Shown here piece after piece: positions 1 through 8,365 of a stretch of 64,000 nt of DNA (position 1 is the first letter of the stretch; every line of letters begins with the position of its first letter). This DNA is from Gammaproteobacteria bacterium (GTDB lineage: Bacteria; Pseudomonadota; Gammaproteobacteria; Steroidobacterales; Steroidobacteraceae). The stretch covers positions 23,164 through 87,163 of the forward strand of contig JADJHU010000007.1 in assembly GCA_016707425.1 (NCBI GenBank). The letters run 5' to 3'. A program made the position numbers and the translations under genes. Below the pieces are notes generated by a model. The model was given only the letters and a program-made list of their open reading frames with translations, was not told the DNA's origin and searched no databases.

Positions 1-720
1 CAGCACTGCCCCGCATGCGTTCCTCGAGCAGATGCTCGAGATCGAGTACCAGGCTCGCGAGGCACGCCGCACGCGCACGGCACTGCGCCTCTCCAACCTC
101 CCGCCCGGCCAGACGCTCGCCGACTTCGACTTTGCATTCCAGCCAGCGATCGGGCGTTCGCGCATCGAGACCCTCGCCACCTGCGCGTTCATCCGGGCCG
201 CCGAGACCGTATTGATCCAAGGACCGCCCGGCGTCGGCAAGAGCCATCTGGCCGTCGGTCTCGGCGTCAAAGGCATCGAGCACGGCTTCTCCGCGCAGTT
301 CTACCGCTTCGACGAGCTGAAGATCGCGCTCAAGACCGATGCTCACTTGCCGCCCGCACGCCTGCGCCGTCGCAAGTACCTCTCCACCAGTCTGCTCATC
401 ATCGACGAGCTCGGCTTCGAACCGATGAGCCGCGAGGAGGCCAGCCTGTTCTTCCGACTGGTCGCCTACCGCTACGGCCGCGGCTCGATCCTGATCACCA
501 CCAACAAGAGCGTGCGCGAATGGACTGAGCTGCTCGCCGGCGACGAGGCGCTCACCACCGCCATCCTCGACCGCCTGCTGCATAAGGCGCACGTACTCAA
601 CATCAAGGGGAGGAGCTACCGACTCCAGAGACCTCGAGCACACCCTCGGAACCGTGCGTTCCTGAACCCATTAACCCCGACCCGGGTGCGTAAAGGTACA
701 TGTCGCCCTAACGCGTGAAA
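1..720 (+). mobile_element. Right part of an IS21-family insertion sequence (partial)
   Basis: The window opens inside an istB-type helper ATPase gene. IS21 elements carry istA then istB, so istA should lie to the left of the window. The right end is not defined: I see the istB stop at 663-665 and then DNA that matches no neighbouring gene until about 720, but I cannot identify the terminal inverted repeat. The minus-strand ORF to the right runs into this segment, which is what an insertion into a gene would leave. Confidence 0.6.
2..665 (+). CDS. istB: IS21-family transposition helper ATPase IstB, 5' end outside window, frameshifted near its end
   Basis: IstB is the AAA+ ATPase that assists the IstA transposase of IS21 elements. 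The Walker A motif GPPGVGKSH and the Walker B motif LLIIDELGFEP are both present, and the usual ending LLHKAHVLNIKGRSYRL is reached at about 625. The frame then drifts into unnatural sequence until 718. Moving by one base at 626 restores RDLEHTLGTVRS and a stop at 663-665, the type of ending expected for IstB. One extra C in the CTCC at 623-626 would explain this. The reading frame is already open at base 2, so the true start lies before the window. IstB identity is secure; whether the copy works is not. Confidence 0.85.
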
Positions 721-1806
721 CTGGGTGTCGCTTGACACCGTGACAGCGATCATGTCGCAGAGCGACCCCGGCGGATACAAGACCTTGTTCTTCAGTCCGA
801 GTTTTTCGCACGAATCGACCGTCAGGTCTGAAGAAAGCCCCCAGGTCATCGTGCGTCCCTCCACGGCACACTGCACCCAATAGGGAGTATCCATTCTGCG
901 GTTGCTGGCTGGTCCATTGCCATACCGCTCAAGGTACTCCTGTTGCACCACTCCCTTGCAGTCCGATTCTTCGACCAGCATCGCCGGCGGAAGATTGAGA
1001 TCACGCTGAAGTGCCCGCAAAGTGCTGAATCGCTCCGCCACGGACCCCTTGAGCAGCTTTTCGTTCGTCGGCCACATGGATCCGTTGCTGTTCCAGGAGG
1101 CATAAGTGCACGAGTCGCTGCTGCCTCGAGCGCACTTGTCTGCGCCCAACTCATTCCACAGGTAATCGTCGAGCGAACCGGGAGAGCACGCCCATGCCAG
1201 GCCACGGGCCTTGTCGATATCGCGCCAGGGCTGCCAATCGCCCTTATGCTTGGGTTCTGCCGCGCGAACGATGCCCCGCTTGTCTTCCTTCCTTTCGATT
1301 GGAGGGCATTTCTCGCACTGACTCTGTGAAGCGCGAGCGGCCTGTTCGACCAGATCCTGGTTGACCGAGTTTCTTGCCAATAGTCTGTGAGGCAGGGTTC
1401 GATAGCTGCTCGACTCTGGGGGTCGTCGATGCCTGTTCAAGAATGCGCGGGCATCGCGTGAATTGCAATGATGGGAAACCGGGAAGGATTGCGGCGGACT
1501 CGACGGCAGCATCTGGCTTCCCGTTCGCGCTCTTGCGAAATCCCGGGAGCAGGTACATGCGTTTAGCGGCTGCCCAGAAGGTTGGATCGCCCGGTGGATT
1601 TCATCGCGGATGCAATCGCAACGAAGTGTTCCTGTTCGCTGTGGTCGATCGATCCTCAGTTGCTGCATGCGCAGGGCGTTCCTCGCGGCTTCTGCGGCTA
1701 TTGATACGCTTGCGGAGCATCGGCGCATCTCCGGCATTTTCCAGGTGCGCGTCCCGTGCCCGGTGCCTGGTGCGACCGCCACTATCTGCGCGCGATCTGG
1801 CTTCAC
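616..1806 (-). CDS. Unrecognised ORF, probably cut at its 3' end by the IS element
   Basis: A long open frame of 396 codons that I do not recognise. The stretch from about 1380 down to 730 looks like real protein, with mixed composition and many Trp, Cys, Asn and Lys residues (CEKCPP near 1310, DKCARGSSDSC near 1120). The first 130 codons are rich in Arg, Ser and Pro and may be non-coding, so the start at 1806 is doubtful. The last 30 codons overlap istB antisense and are likely element DNA, which suggests the original C-terminus was lost by insertion. The base composition is less GC-rich than the core genes further right. No signal peptide or membrane segment is evident. Confidence 0.35.
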   Translation of the reverse strand: MKPDRAQIVAVAPGTGHGTRTWKMPEMRRCSASVSIAAEAARNALRMQQLRIDRPQRTGTLRCDCIRDEIHRAIQPSGQPLNACTCSRDFARARTGSQMLPSSPPQSFPVSHHCNSRDARAFLNRHRRPPESSSYRTLPHRLLARNSVNQDLVEQAARASQSQCEKCPPIERKEDKRGIVRAAEPKHKGDWQPWRDIDKARGLAWACSPGSLDDYLWNELGADKCARGSSDSCTYASWNSNGSMWPTNEKLLKGSVAERFSTLRALQRDLNLPPAMLVEESDCKGVVQQEYLERYGNGPASNRRMDTPYWVQCAVEGRTMTWGLSSDLTVDSCEKLGLKNKVLYPPGSLCDMIAVTVSSDTQFHALGRHVPLRTRVGVNGFRNARFRGCARGLWSR

Positions 1807-1897
1807 TCCATGGCCGCTCGCAAAAGATGGTTATGGGGAGCAGGCTTTGCGGCGATCAGTGCAGCCACGGTGCTGCTCCAGCTCTGACGGACGCACG

Positions 1898-2317
1898 ATG
1901 GGCACATTTGCAGTTGCCGTGCGGGCAGTAATCGAGAATCTCGAAAGTTCCGGATTCGAGATACTCGAGGCGGTGTTCGATGCTTCGCACACGCCGCATG
2001 TGGTGGCGGAGCGGAACGACAGGCTGCAATTCGTGCTGGTGCAGGGCATCGAGGGTCCGTACCTGGCGGACTTCAGCGAGGAGACCCACTACGCGAGGAT
2101 GCTGGCATTGGTCGAGGCGATCACATGGCATCCCAAGGGCGCTGAGGTCGGAAGGCTCGCGCAAGCCAATCAGGGTGACGCCAGGCTGGCGATCGTCGGG
2201 CTGCTGTGGGTAGAGCCGACGGAGCAGGGTGCTGAACCGGCCTTCATGGCCAAGGTCTTTCCCTACCGGACTATCGATCCTACCGGTCATATCTTTGCAA
2301 TGGGGGATTACGGATGA
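1898..2317 (+). CDS. Hypothetical protein, 139 aa
   Basis: The open frame extends upstream to 1610, but only the part from the ATG at 1898 reads like protein (MGTFAVAVRAVIENLESSG onward). It is a soluble protein of mixed alpha/beta character without a signal peptide, membrane segment or motif I know. Its last bases overlap the start of the TPR gene by four (ATGA at 2314-2317), so the two are very probably translated as a coupled pair. Function unknown. Confidence 0.6.
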   Translation: MGTFAVAVRAVIENLESSGFEILEAVFDASHTPHVVAERNDRLQFVLVQGIEGPYLADFSEETHYARMLALVEAITWHPKGAEVGRLAQANQGDARLAIVGLLWVEPTEQGAEPAFMAKVFPYRTIDPTGHIFAMGDYG

Positions 2318-4158
2318 AGCCAGTAATCATAATTCTGTGGGTGTTTGTGCTCAGCGTGTTCGTCAGCGCCGGCGTGGATGCGCAAGTCTGCGATGCGAGT
2401 TGCCAGCGGCAGAGGGATTCTGAGTCAGCGGCGGCCCGTCGCGCGCAGGAAATCGAGCGCGCGAACAGGGGCGCCTCCCAAAGTCAGGGTCAGGCGCAGC
2501 CGTGGGGCTCGATACAGCAGTCGGCGCCCCGGCCGGTGGACCAGCCGGTGCAGCGGGTGCCGCTGGACGACGCCGAGCGCAAGCGCCAGGTTGATGCTCT
2601 CGCTTTGGAGCGGGCCCAGGTCGAAGGCAGTCTGCGGGCCCAGGAAGAGTCAGTGTCGGCGTGGGACCGCGAGTTCGCCCGCGCCGATCGGTTACCTTCG
2701 GAGCGCAGTCAAAACGCCTACCTCACCATGGTTAACTACGGCGGGCGCTTCGATACGCCGCTGCGTATCGGTCTGCACACCTGGGAGCAGGCCCTGGAGG
2801 CCGGCTTCGTCAACGGCTCCACAGTGCCCGACCGACGCCTGGCAAACGAGGCCGTGGTCACGTTGACTCGGGACGCCGCCAACCTCGGTCCCAGCACTGT
2901 GCGTGCGCTGGCTGACATCGTGGCCAAGTATCCGAACGAGATAGATTTCCCGATTTACGAAAAAGCCTTGCGTGCCGTCACGATCACGCTGCGGCCCGAG
3001 TACAAGCCTCACGTAAGCTATCCCTACGACGTGACGGGGCGGCGCATGCTCATCGAAGAACTCGTGCGCCAACGCAGGCCCCAAGTTGCGCTGCAGCGCA
3101 ATCGTGCTGATCCAATGATTGCGGCAGTCGAGCGCAGTGCTCAGTCCTGGTACCAGCGCGGGCTTGCGGCAGAGAGGAACGACGATTACCTCGGGGCGCT
3201 CGAAGCCTATACCAAGGCCATCGATACTGATCGTGCCCAGATGTCCTTGTGGGAGGGGCTGGTTGAATTCCTGGACACGAACCGTACGCAGGCCGCGGCG
3301 GCGGGTGCCGCTCGAAAGATGATCGCCAAGCGCGCGTTCGACCCCTGGGGATATTGGCGGCTGGGTACCGCGCTGGGTGCGCTGGGCCGGAAGGATGAGG
3401 CGATCCAGGCCTTCGAAGAAGCCGTGTACCGCGGGCAGGGGAACACCTTCCTCACGTCGATTGTCGATACCTACGACAAGTACCGACACTCGATCGGGCT
3501 CGCGAACGCGCCTGTTGCCGAGAGCGTCAAGCGCCGTAACGATCGCGTGCGGAGGGTTGCCGGTACCGCACAGCAGCAAGAGGTGCGCATTGCGGACCTC
3601 GTAGCGGAGGCAAAGCTGCTTGCGTCGGGAGGACAGCACGAGGAGTCCGCCAGCAAGTGGCGCGAAGCGCTGTCCTATGCTCCCGACCGCGCGGACCTGC
3701 ACGAAGCGCTCGCCAGAATATTGGACGATAACTACGATTCCGCTACAGATGCGGAGGCGCTGTTCGCGATTCGCGAGGCGATCCGGCTGAACCCTGCTGT
3801 GGCAAGCTCTCACCAACTGCTGGGCCGCATGCTGGCGATCAAAGGTAGTTACCTGGAAGCCACTGCAGCCTATAGCGAGGCGATCCGAATCGAGGCAACC
3901 CCTGAACGCCTCGTTTCGCTCGGGAGCGCCCAGTTTGGCGCCGGCAATCTGGAAGCGGGCATTGGGTCGTATCGCAAGGCAATCGCGATGGAGCCAAAGA
4001 CCGCCTCAATTCATGCTGATCTGGCCAGTAGACTTGCCAGCGCCGGTCGCCGGCAGGACGCGCTTCAGGAGTACGAGCGGGCGCTGGAAATCCTGCCGAA
4101 CTTCGGCCCTTGGCTGCGCAGCTACAATGAACTGCGAGCGGCTGCAGGTCAGCCGTAG
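2314..4158 (+). CDS. Secreted or periplasmic TPR-repeat protein, 614 aa
   Basis: An N-terminal signal peptide is clear: MKPVIIILWVFVLSVFVSAG followed by a likely cleavage after VDA. Residues 25-130 are Gln/Arg/Glu-rich and probably coiled. Tetratricopeptide-like repeats fill residues 285-610, with typical helix pairs such as YLGALEAYTKAIDTD, GRKDEAIQAFEEAVYRG, YLEATAAYSEAIRIE and GRRQDALQEYERALEILP. TPR arrays bind partner proteins, so this is likely a periplasmic scaffold. It is coupled to the 139-aa gene by a 4-base overlap. The first 25 residues and repeats are what I see; any partner is unknown. Confidence 0.8.
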   Translation: MKPVIIILWVFVLSVFVSAGVDAQVCDASCQRQRDSESAAARRAQEIERANRGASQSQGQAQPWGSIQQSAPRPVDQPVQRVPLDDAERKRQVDALALERAQVEGSLRAQEESVSAWDREFARADRLPSERSQNAYLTMVNYGGRFDTPLRIGLHTWEQALEAGFVNGSTVPDRRLANEAVVTLTRDAANLGPSTVRALADIVAKYPNEIDFPIYEKALRAVTITLRPEYKPHVSYPYDVTGRRMLIEELVRQRRPQVALQRNRADPMIAAVERSAQSWYQRGLAAERNDDYLGALEAYTKAIDTDRAQMSLWEGLVEFLDTNRTQAAAAGAARKMIAKRAFDPWGYWRLGTALGALGRKDEAIQAFEEAVYRGQGNTFLTSIVDTYDKYRHSIGLANAPVAESVKRRNDRVRRVAGTAQQQEVRIADLVAEAKLLASGGQHEESASKWREALSYAPDRADLHEALARILDDNYDSATDAEALFAIREAIRLNPAVASSHQLLGRMLAIKGSYLEATAAYSEAIRIEATPERLVSLGSAQFGAGNLEAGIGSYRKAIAMEPKTASIHADLASRLASAGRRQDALQEYERALEILPNFGPWLRSYNELRAAAGQP

Positions 4159-4886
4159 AACCGCGCTCCCCTGGGAACAGAAGCAGGTGGTCGCGCGTGC
4201 CGCGAGTTACGATGCAGGCTCGACACTCAGGCGCCGCCTGGATCGGCTTGTTCTGTACGCTACACGGAGGTGCCTTCCGACGGTCTTCTCGACGAGTTGG
4301 TCACTTCAGGGCGCGCCGCTCGTCCCATCGGTGCGCTGGCGTGCGAGCTTGGTCAGGTTCGCAGGTGGGGGAGCTGTCGACTGAAGCGGCGGGGATCTGC
4401 GGCTCCGGAGGGGTTACTGGTCGCGAGGTTTGCCGCGCAGGGCCTGGTGAACGCCGACCCGGGTCCCCGGGGCTGCCTGCATAAGCCCGGTTACAGGAAC
4501 TGGACTTACCTGCGGGGATGGTTTGAACTTCCGCTCCGCGGGAGCAGACCACTATCTGGTCGCCCATGCACTGGCGGGCGGTCTCATGCCGCGGTGACGC
4601 AAGAGAAGCCGTCGCTTTCGCCGAATCAGATCAAGATCCCGGATGCATGCGCTGGGCTGGGAGTCCGATTCATGGCTGCGCGCCCTCGGAATGCGGCTCG
4701 CCATTGAGCCCAGCGCCCGCTGACTCCGAGCCTCCTGGGCGCTCCTGCTACGTTCCAGCGCGATTCGTAGCAATTTGCAGCCGTCGAACCAGGTGCACCG
4801 GGCAGCCGTAGGTCTTTCCTGTGCCTGCCCTTGCAAGCGGACCCACGGCACAGCATTCTGCAGGCAGTCTCCTGCCGCATGGAACA
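4159..4886 (+). other. Intergenic stretch of about 730 bp without a supported gene
   Basis: Short frames exist on both strands (for example 4270-4707), but none has natural composition or a convincing ribosome binding site. No tRNA, riboswitch core or strong hairpin was seen. Several fragments look like decayed coding DNA, which fits the accessory character of the first 4.9 kb. The promoter of the crotonase gene at 4887 should lie in the right-hand part. Confidence 0.5.
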
Positions 4887-5708
4887 ATGATGGAATTCCA
4901 GGACCTGACGTACGAGAAGTCGAACCATATCGCGCTCATCACCCTGAACCAGCCTGAGAAGATGAACGCCATGACGGGGCGGATGCTCGCGTCCTTCACC
5001 CGGGCCGTCGAGCAGGCGCGTCATGACGACGATGTGCGCGTGCTCGTGCTCACCGGCGCTGGGCAGGGCTTCTGCTCCGGAGCGGATACCGAGATGCTGA
5101 TTGCCATCGCCCTGGGCAAACCGATTCCGGGGGCCGTCGAGCAGCACAGCTGGCGCAAGAACCTCGAGCCCGTCGGCTGGTTCGGGGTCGAAGTGAGCCA
5201 GTTCGAGAAGCCGACGATCGCCGCGATCAACGGCTCGGCCGTGGGTGGAGGCTTCGCGCTCGCCATGGCCTGCGACCTGCGCATCATCGCCAATGATGCG
5301 AAGTTCGGCATGGCCTCGACGCATCGCTACGCACTGCCGCCGGAAGCCGGCATTACCTACACGCTGCCGCGCATCGTCGGGCTCACCCGCGCGCTCGAGC
5401 TCCTGCTCACCGGCGATCTCGTGGACGGCGTCGAAGCCGAGCGCATGGGGCTCGTGAACCGGGCCGTGCCGCGCGAGCAGGTGCTCGAGGCCTCGATGGC
5501 GCTTGCGGCGAAGATCGCGGGCAACGGACCGATCGGCATGGCGCTCACCAAGCAGCTCGTCTACCGCGGGCTGCACGAGGAGAGTATTGCTACGCAGGTC
5601 GAGCGCGAGGATGCGGCACTCGCACGTGGCTTCCGGACCCAGGACTTCGTGGAAGGCGCGACGGCCTGGTGGGTGGACAAGCGCAAGCCGGTCTTCAAGG
5701 GCAGATGA
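4887..5708 (+). CDS. Crotonase (enoyl-CoA hydratase/isomerase) family protein, 273 aa
   Basis: Crotonase-fold enzymes act on acyl-CoA thioesters. The family core is present: GAGQGFCSGAD (first oxyanion-hole segment), then SAVGGGFALAMACDLR (second). Aligned by eye with rat enoyl-CoA hydratase, the two catalytic glutamates (E144, E164) fall on Ala and Ser; a Glu in LPPEAGITYTLPR lies further on. Ordinary hydration is therefore doubtful, and an isomerase or other crotonase activity is more likely. Start: the frame is open from 4821, but ATG 4887 or ATG 4890 follows GGAA at 4881, and the family start fits there. It converges with the CoA-transferase gene, and both may handle the same acyl-CoA. 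Confidence 0.85.
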   Translation: MMEFQDLTYEKSNHIALITLNQPEKMNAMTGRMLASFTRAVEQARHDDDVRVLVLTGAGQGFCSGADTEMLIAIALGKPIPGAVEQHSWRKNLEPVGWFGVEVSQFEKPTIAAINGSAVGGGFALAMACDLRIIANDAKFGMASTHRYALPPEAGITYTLPRIVGLTRALELLLTGDLVDGVEAERMGLVNRAVPREQVLEASMALAAKIAGNGPIGMALTKQLVYRGLHEESIATQVEREDAALARGFRTQDFVEGATAWWVDKRKPVFKGR

Positions 5709-5709
5709 A

Positions 5710-5727
5710 CGCGCCGGATCCGGCGCG
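5710..5727. terminator. 18-bp perfect palindrome between convergent genes
   Basis: The sequence is a perfect inverted repeat of two 9-base arms with no spacer, just after the crotonase stop and 10 bases before the CoA-transferase stop. It lies where a bidirectional transcript end would be expected. No T-run follows on either strand, so it is at best a weak or factor-assisted terminator. Confidence 0.3.
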
Positions 5728-5736
5728 GTGCAGCAG

Positions 5737-8097
5737 TTATCGCGGCTTCGTGCCGATGACGCCTTGATCTGCGAGTTGCGCGAGCTCCGCGGCGGTCAGC
5801 CCCAGACGCTCGGTGAGGACCTCTGCGGTGTGCTCACCGAGGAGGGGCGGCGCGCGCCGGAAAACCGTACTGATGCCCGCGATGTGCAGCGGAATGCGCC
5901 GGTAGGGATGCGTGCCGGTCACCGGCCGGGAGAGCTCCTGGAAGAGTCCGAAGTGCTGGAGCGCCCCGTCCTCGGGCAGCCGTCCGCCCTTCGTGACCCG
6001 GCAGGCCATGATGCCGCGTGCCTGAAGCCGCGCTTCCAGCGTGAGGAGCGGCTGGTCCGCGACCCGTGTCGCGATCGCCTCGTCGAGCGCGGCTTCGTGC
6101 GCCTTGCGGGCCACTGCCGTGGCGAAACGTGGATCCTGCGCAAGCGACGCCGCACCCAGCTCATCCGCGAGTGCCACGAATTCCTCGTCCGTGGCGACGG
6201 CGATCGACAGCCATTCCTCAGGTCCGGCGACCCGGTAAGTATTGTGCGGAGCCATCCACTCGTGGCGGTTGGCCCGCGCCTCGAATACGGGTACGCCGTG
6301 CTGCACCGCGATGTACTCCGGCCCGAAGAGCGCATCCACGGTCTCGCACTGCGGCACCTGCACGGACATGCCTCGCCCGGTGCGCTCGCGCTCGCGGAGC
6401 GCGAGCTCGATCGCGGCCGCCGCGAGCGTGCCGGACATGGGATCGCAGAAGCCGCTCGGGATCTTCGGGACGCCACCGGGGTAGCCCGTCATCGAGGCGC
6501 AGCTCGCGAGCTGCTCGAAGGCGACGCCATAGCCTGCATAGTCGCCCCAGGGTCCGTCCGGCCCGTAGCCCGGCATGGTCACGATCACGAGGCGTGGATT
6601 GACCGCGTGCAGCGCGTCGTCGCCCAGGCCGAGCCCTGGCATCACCCGGTTCGAGAAATTGCTGATGACGATGTCGGCATCGCGGGCGAGGCGCAGGAAG
6701 ATGTCGCGGCCGGCTGGCGTCTGCAGATCGAGCGTGATGCCGCGCCGCTCGCTGTTGGTATCGTTCCACAGTGGCCCTTTTTCCCAGCATTGCGGGACCC
6801 TGGGGTCGACGATGGTGTAGCGGAAGGCATCCGGGCGACGGCTCGACTCGATCTTGATGACTTCGGCGCCCAGCGTGCCAAGGAGCAGTGTGGCGTAAGG
6901 GCCGGCCCAGAAGTGTGAGAGATCGAGGATGCGGATGCCCGCGAAGGGCTGGGGTTGTGTCTGCGCTGCGGCGGTCGCCGGGTGGGGCCCCCAGTGCGGC
7001 GCGGTGTCCTCGACGAGTGGCCCGGGTCTCGCGGCTTCGGCGCCGCCGAGGAGATAGGAGATGCGCGGCGTCTTGACCGCCCTGCCTGCGACCTCCGTCT
7101 TGCTGAAGAAGCCGCGTGCGGCGAGCTGCTCGTCCTCCAGTCGCTCGGCGATGGAGCGGATCGGGGCGGCCGTCACGCCATGGCGCTGGGCCGCCGCCAT
7201 CAGCTCGGTGCGCGTCATCGACATCAGCACGGGTTTGACACGCTTCCAGAGCTCGACTGCGTGCTCCATGCGGTAACTCATTTCACGTCCGCCCGGTTCG
7301 TTCAGCACGTCCCCGATGCCCAACATGCCGCACATGCCTTCCCAGTGCTTCGGGGTGAGCGGCGAGCAGCCGAACCAGCCATCCTTGCAGGGCAGGACCC
7401 CGCTGAGCGGCCACGCGTCGGCCTCGTCCGGGGCGCCCCAGAAGGGGCGCTCAACGCCGGTCATGCTGCGCACGAGCCAGGGCGAGACCAGCATCGAGGC
7501 GGCGACACCTTGCATGGAGATTTCCGCGAACTGGCGCCCGCCGTGCAGCCGCTCGGCGCGGAGGAGCACGAGCCCGGCGAAGAAGGCGAGCGCACCGCTC
7601 ACGCGATAGCTCAGATCGAAGCTCGGGCGGATCGGCTCGCGGCCCGGTGACTGCAGGCTGTCCATCCAGCCGCCACGGGCCATCACACCGAGATCGGAGG
7701 CGCGGTAGGCCCCGAGCGGTCCGTCGACCGCGAAGGGGGAGACGAGAGCCACGTTCGCACGCGCTTTCGCCCAGCTTCGCAAGGCGGTCGGTGCGAGCCC
7801 GAGCACGGCTTCGGCGAGCGAGGGCTCAATGAGGACGAGATCGGCCGCCTCGCAGAGCGCACGAGCTTCCTCAGGCGGGAGGCGTACGGCCCGTTTGCCG
7901 CGTCCGAGCCAGTCCCAGGCTGCGCTGCGGCGCTCGCCGCAGGCTTCATAGTGCGGCGCCAGCCCTCGAAGCGGCGAGCCCGCGGGCGGCTCCAGGATGA
8001 CGACCTCGGCACCCCAGCCGACGAAGTGCCGCGCAGCCTCTGCCGCCGCACCGATGGCCGAGATCTCGACGATCCGAAGCTTGCCCAGCATGCCCAT
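5737..8097 (-). CDS. Double-length CaiB/BaiF (family III) CoA-transferase, 786 aa
   Basis: Family III CoA-transferases move CoA between carboxylic acids. Usual members have about 400 residues; this one holds two copies in a row. The first begins KLRIVEISAIGAAAEAARHF (residues 5-365), the second GIRILDLSHFWAGPYATLLL (about 387-786), each with the GAEVVILE or GAEVIKIE strand that follows. The second half keeps more of the family signature (SNRVMPGLGL, PNPRLV-like VNPRLVIVTMPGYG, CDPMSGTLAA), so the first may be degenerate or regulatory. It starts 12 bases after the minE stop on the same strand and so may be read from the min operon. Substrate unknown; the facing crotonase suggests acyl-CoA breakdown. 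Confidence 0.88.
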   Translation of the reverse strand: MGMLGKLRIVEISAIGAAAEAARHFVGWGAEVVILEPPAGSPLRGLAPHYEACGERRSAAWDWLGRGKRAVRLPPEEARALCEAADLVLIEPSLAEAVLGLAPTALRSWAKARANVALVSPFAVDGPLGAYRASDLGVMARGGWMDSLQSPGREPIRPSFDLSYRVSGALAFFAGLVLLRAERLHGGRQFAEISMQGVAASMLVSPWLVRSMTGVERPFWGAPDEADAWPLSGVLPCKDGWFGCSPLTPKHWEGMCGMLGIGDVLNEPGGREMSYRMEHAVELWKRVKPVLMSMTRTELMAAAQRHGVTAAPIRSIAERLEDEQLAARGFFSKTEVAGRAVKTPRISYLLGGAEAARPGPLVEDTAPHWGPHPATAAAQTQPQPFAGIRILDLSHFWAGPYATLLLGTLGAEVIKIESSRRPDAFRYTIVDPRVPQCWEKGPLWNDTNSERRGITLDLQTPAGRDIFLRLARDADIVISNFSNRVMPGLGLGDDALHAVNPRLVIVTMPGYGPDGPWGDYAGYGVAFEQLASCASMTGYPGGVPKIPSGFCDPMSGTLAAAAIELALRERERTGRGMSVQVPQCETVDALFGPEYIAVQHGVPVFEARANRHEWMAPHNTYRVAGPEEWLSIAVATDEEFVALADELGAASLAQDPRFATAVARKAHEAALDEAIATRVADQPLLTLEARLQARGIMACRVTKGGRLPEDGALQHFGLFQELSRPVTGTHPYRRIPLHIAGISTVFRRAPPLLGEHTAEVLTERLGLTAAELAQLADQGVIGTKPR

Positions 8098-8109
8098 GGT
8101 GATAACGTC

Positions 8110-8364
8110 CTAACCACCCTTCTCAGGCAGGGCGACGGAGAGCTCGAGCACGTCGCGACCCTCTTCACGCTCGAGATTGATCTGGATCGCGTCGGGATCC
8201 ACGTTCACGTACCTGCGGATGACCTCGAGCAGCTCGCGACGCAGCAGCGGCAGGAAGTCGGGGCCGCCGCGGGTACTGCGCTCCTGCGCGACGATGATGC
8301 GCAGGCGCTCCTTGGCGACCTGCGCGGAGGAGGGTGGGCGGCGAAACAGAGCCAGCAGTCCCAT
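8110..8364 (-). CDS. minE: Cell division topological specificity factor MinE
   Basis: MinE stimulates the ATPase of MinD and drives the pole-to-pole oscillation that keeps FtsZ rings at midcell. The protein has 84 residues, the normal size. It begins MGLLALFRR, matching the amphipathic membrane-targeting start, followed by AQVAKERLRIIVAQER, the MinD-binding stretch, and then the dimer-forming part (ELLEVIRRYVNVDPDAIQI). The ATG at 8364 lies one base after the minD stop, so it is translated with minD. A longer frame upstream is antigenic noise without family similarity. Confidence 0.95.
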   Translation of the reverse strand: MGLLALFRRPPSSAQVAKERLRIIVAQERSTRGGPDFLPLLRRELLEVIRRYVNVDPDAIQINLEREEGRDVLELSVALPEKGG

Positions 8365-8365
8365 G

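Noticed and set aside
1810..1887. 25-codon ORF that looks like a signal peptide (basic start, hydrophobic core)
   Set aside because: It ends before any mature part, has no clear ribosome binding site and lies in a stretch with no other coding signal; likely chance or a decayed remnant.
4197..4707. Two overlapping ORFs in the gap before the crotonase gene
   Set aside because: No natural composition, no ribosome binding site, and they overlap in different frames.
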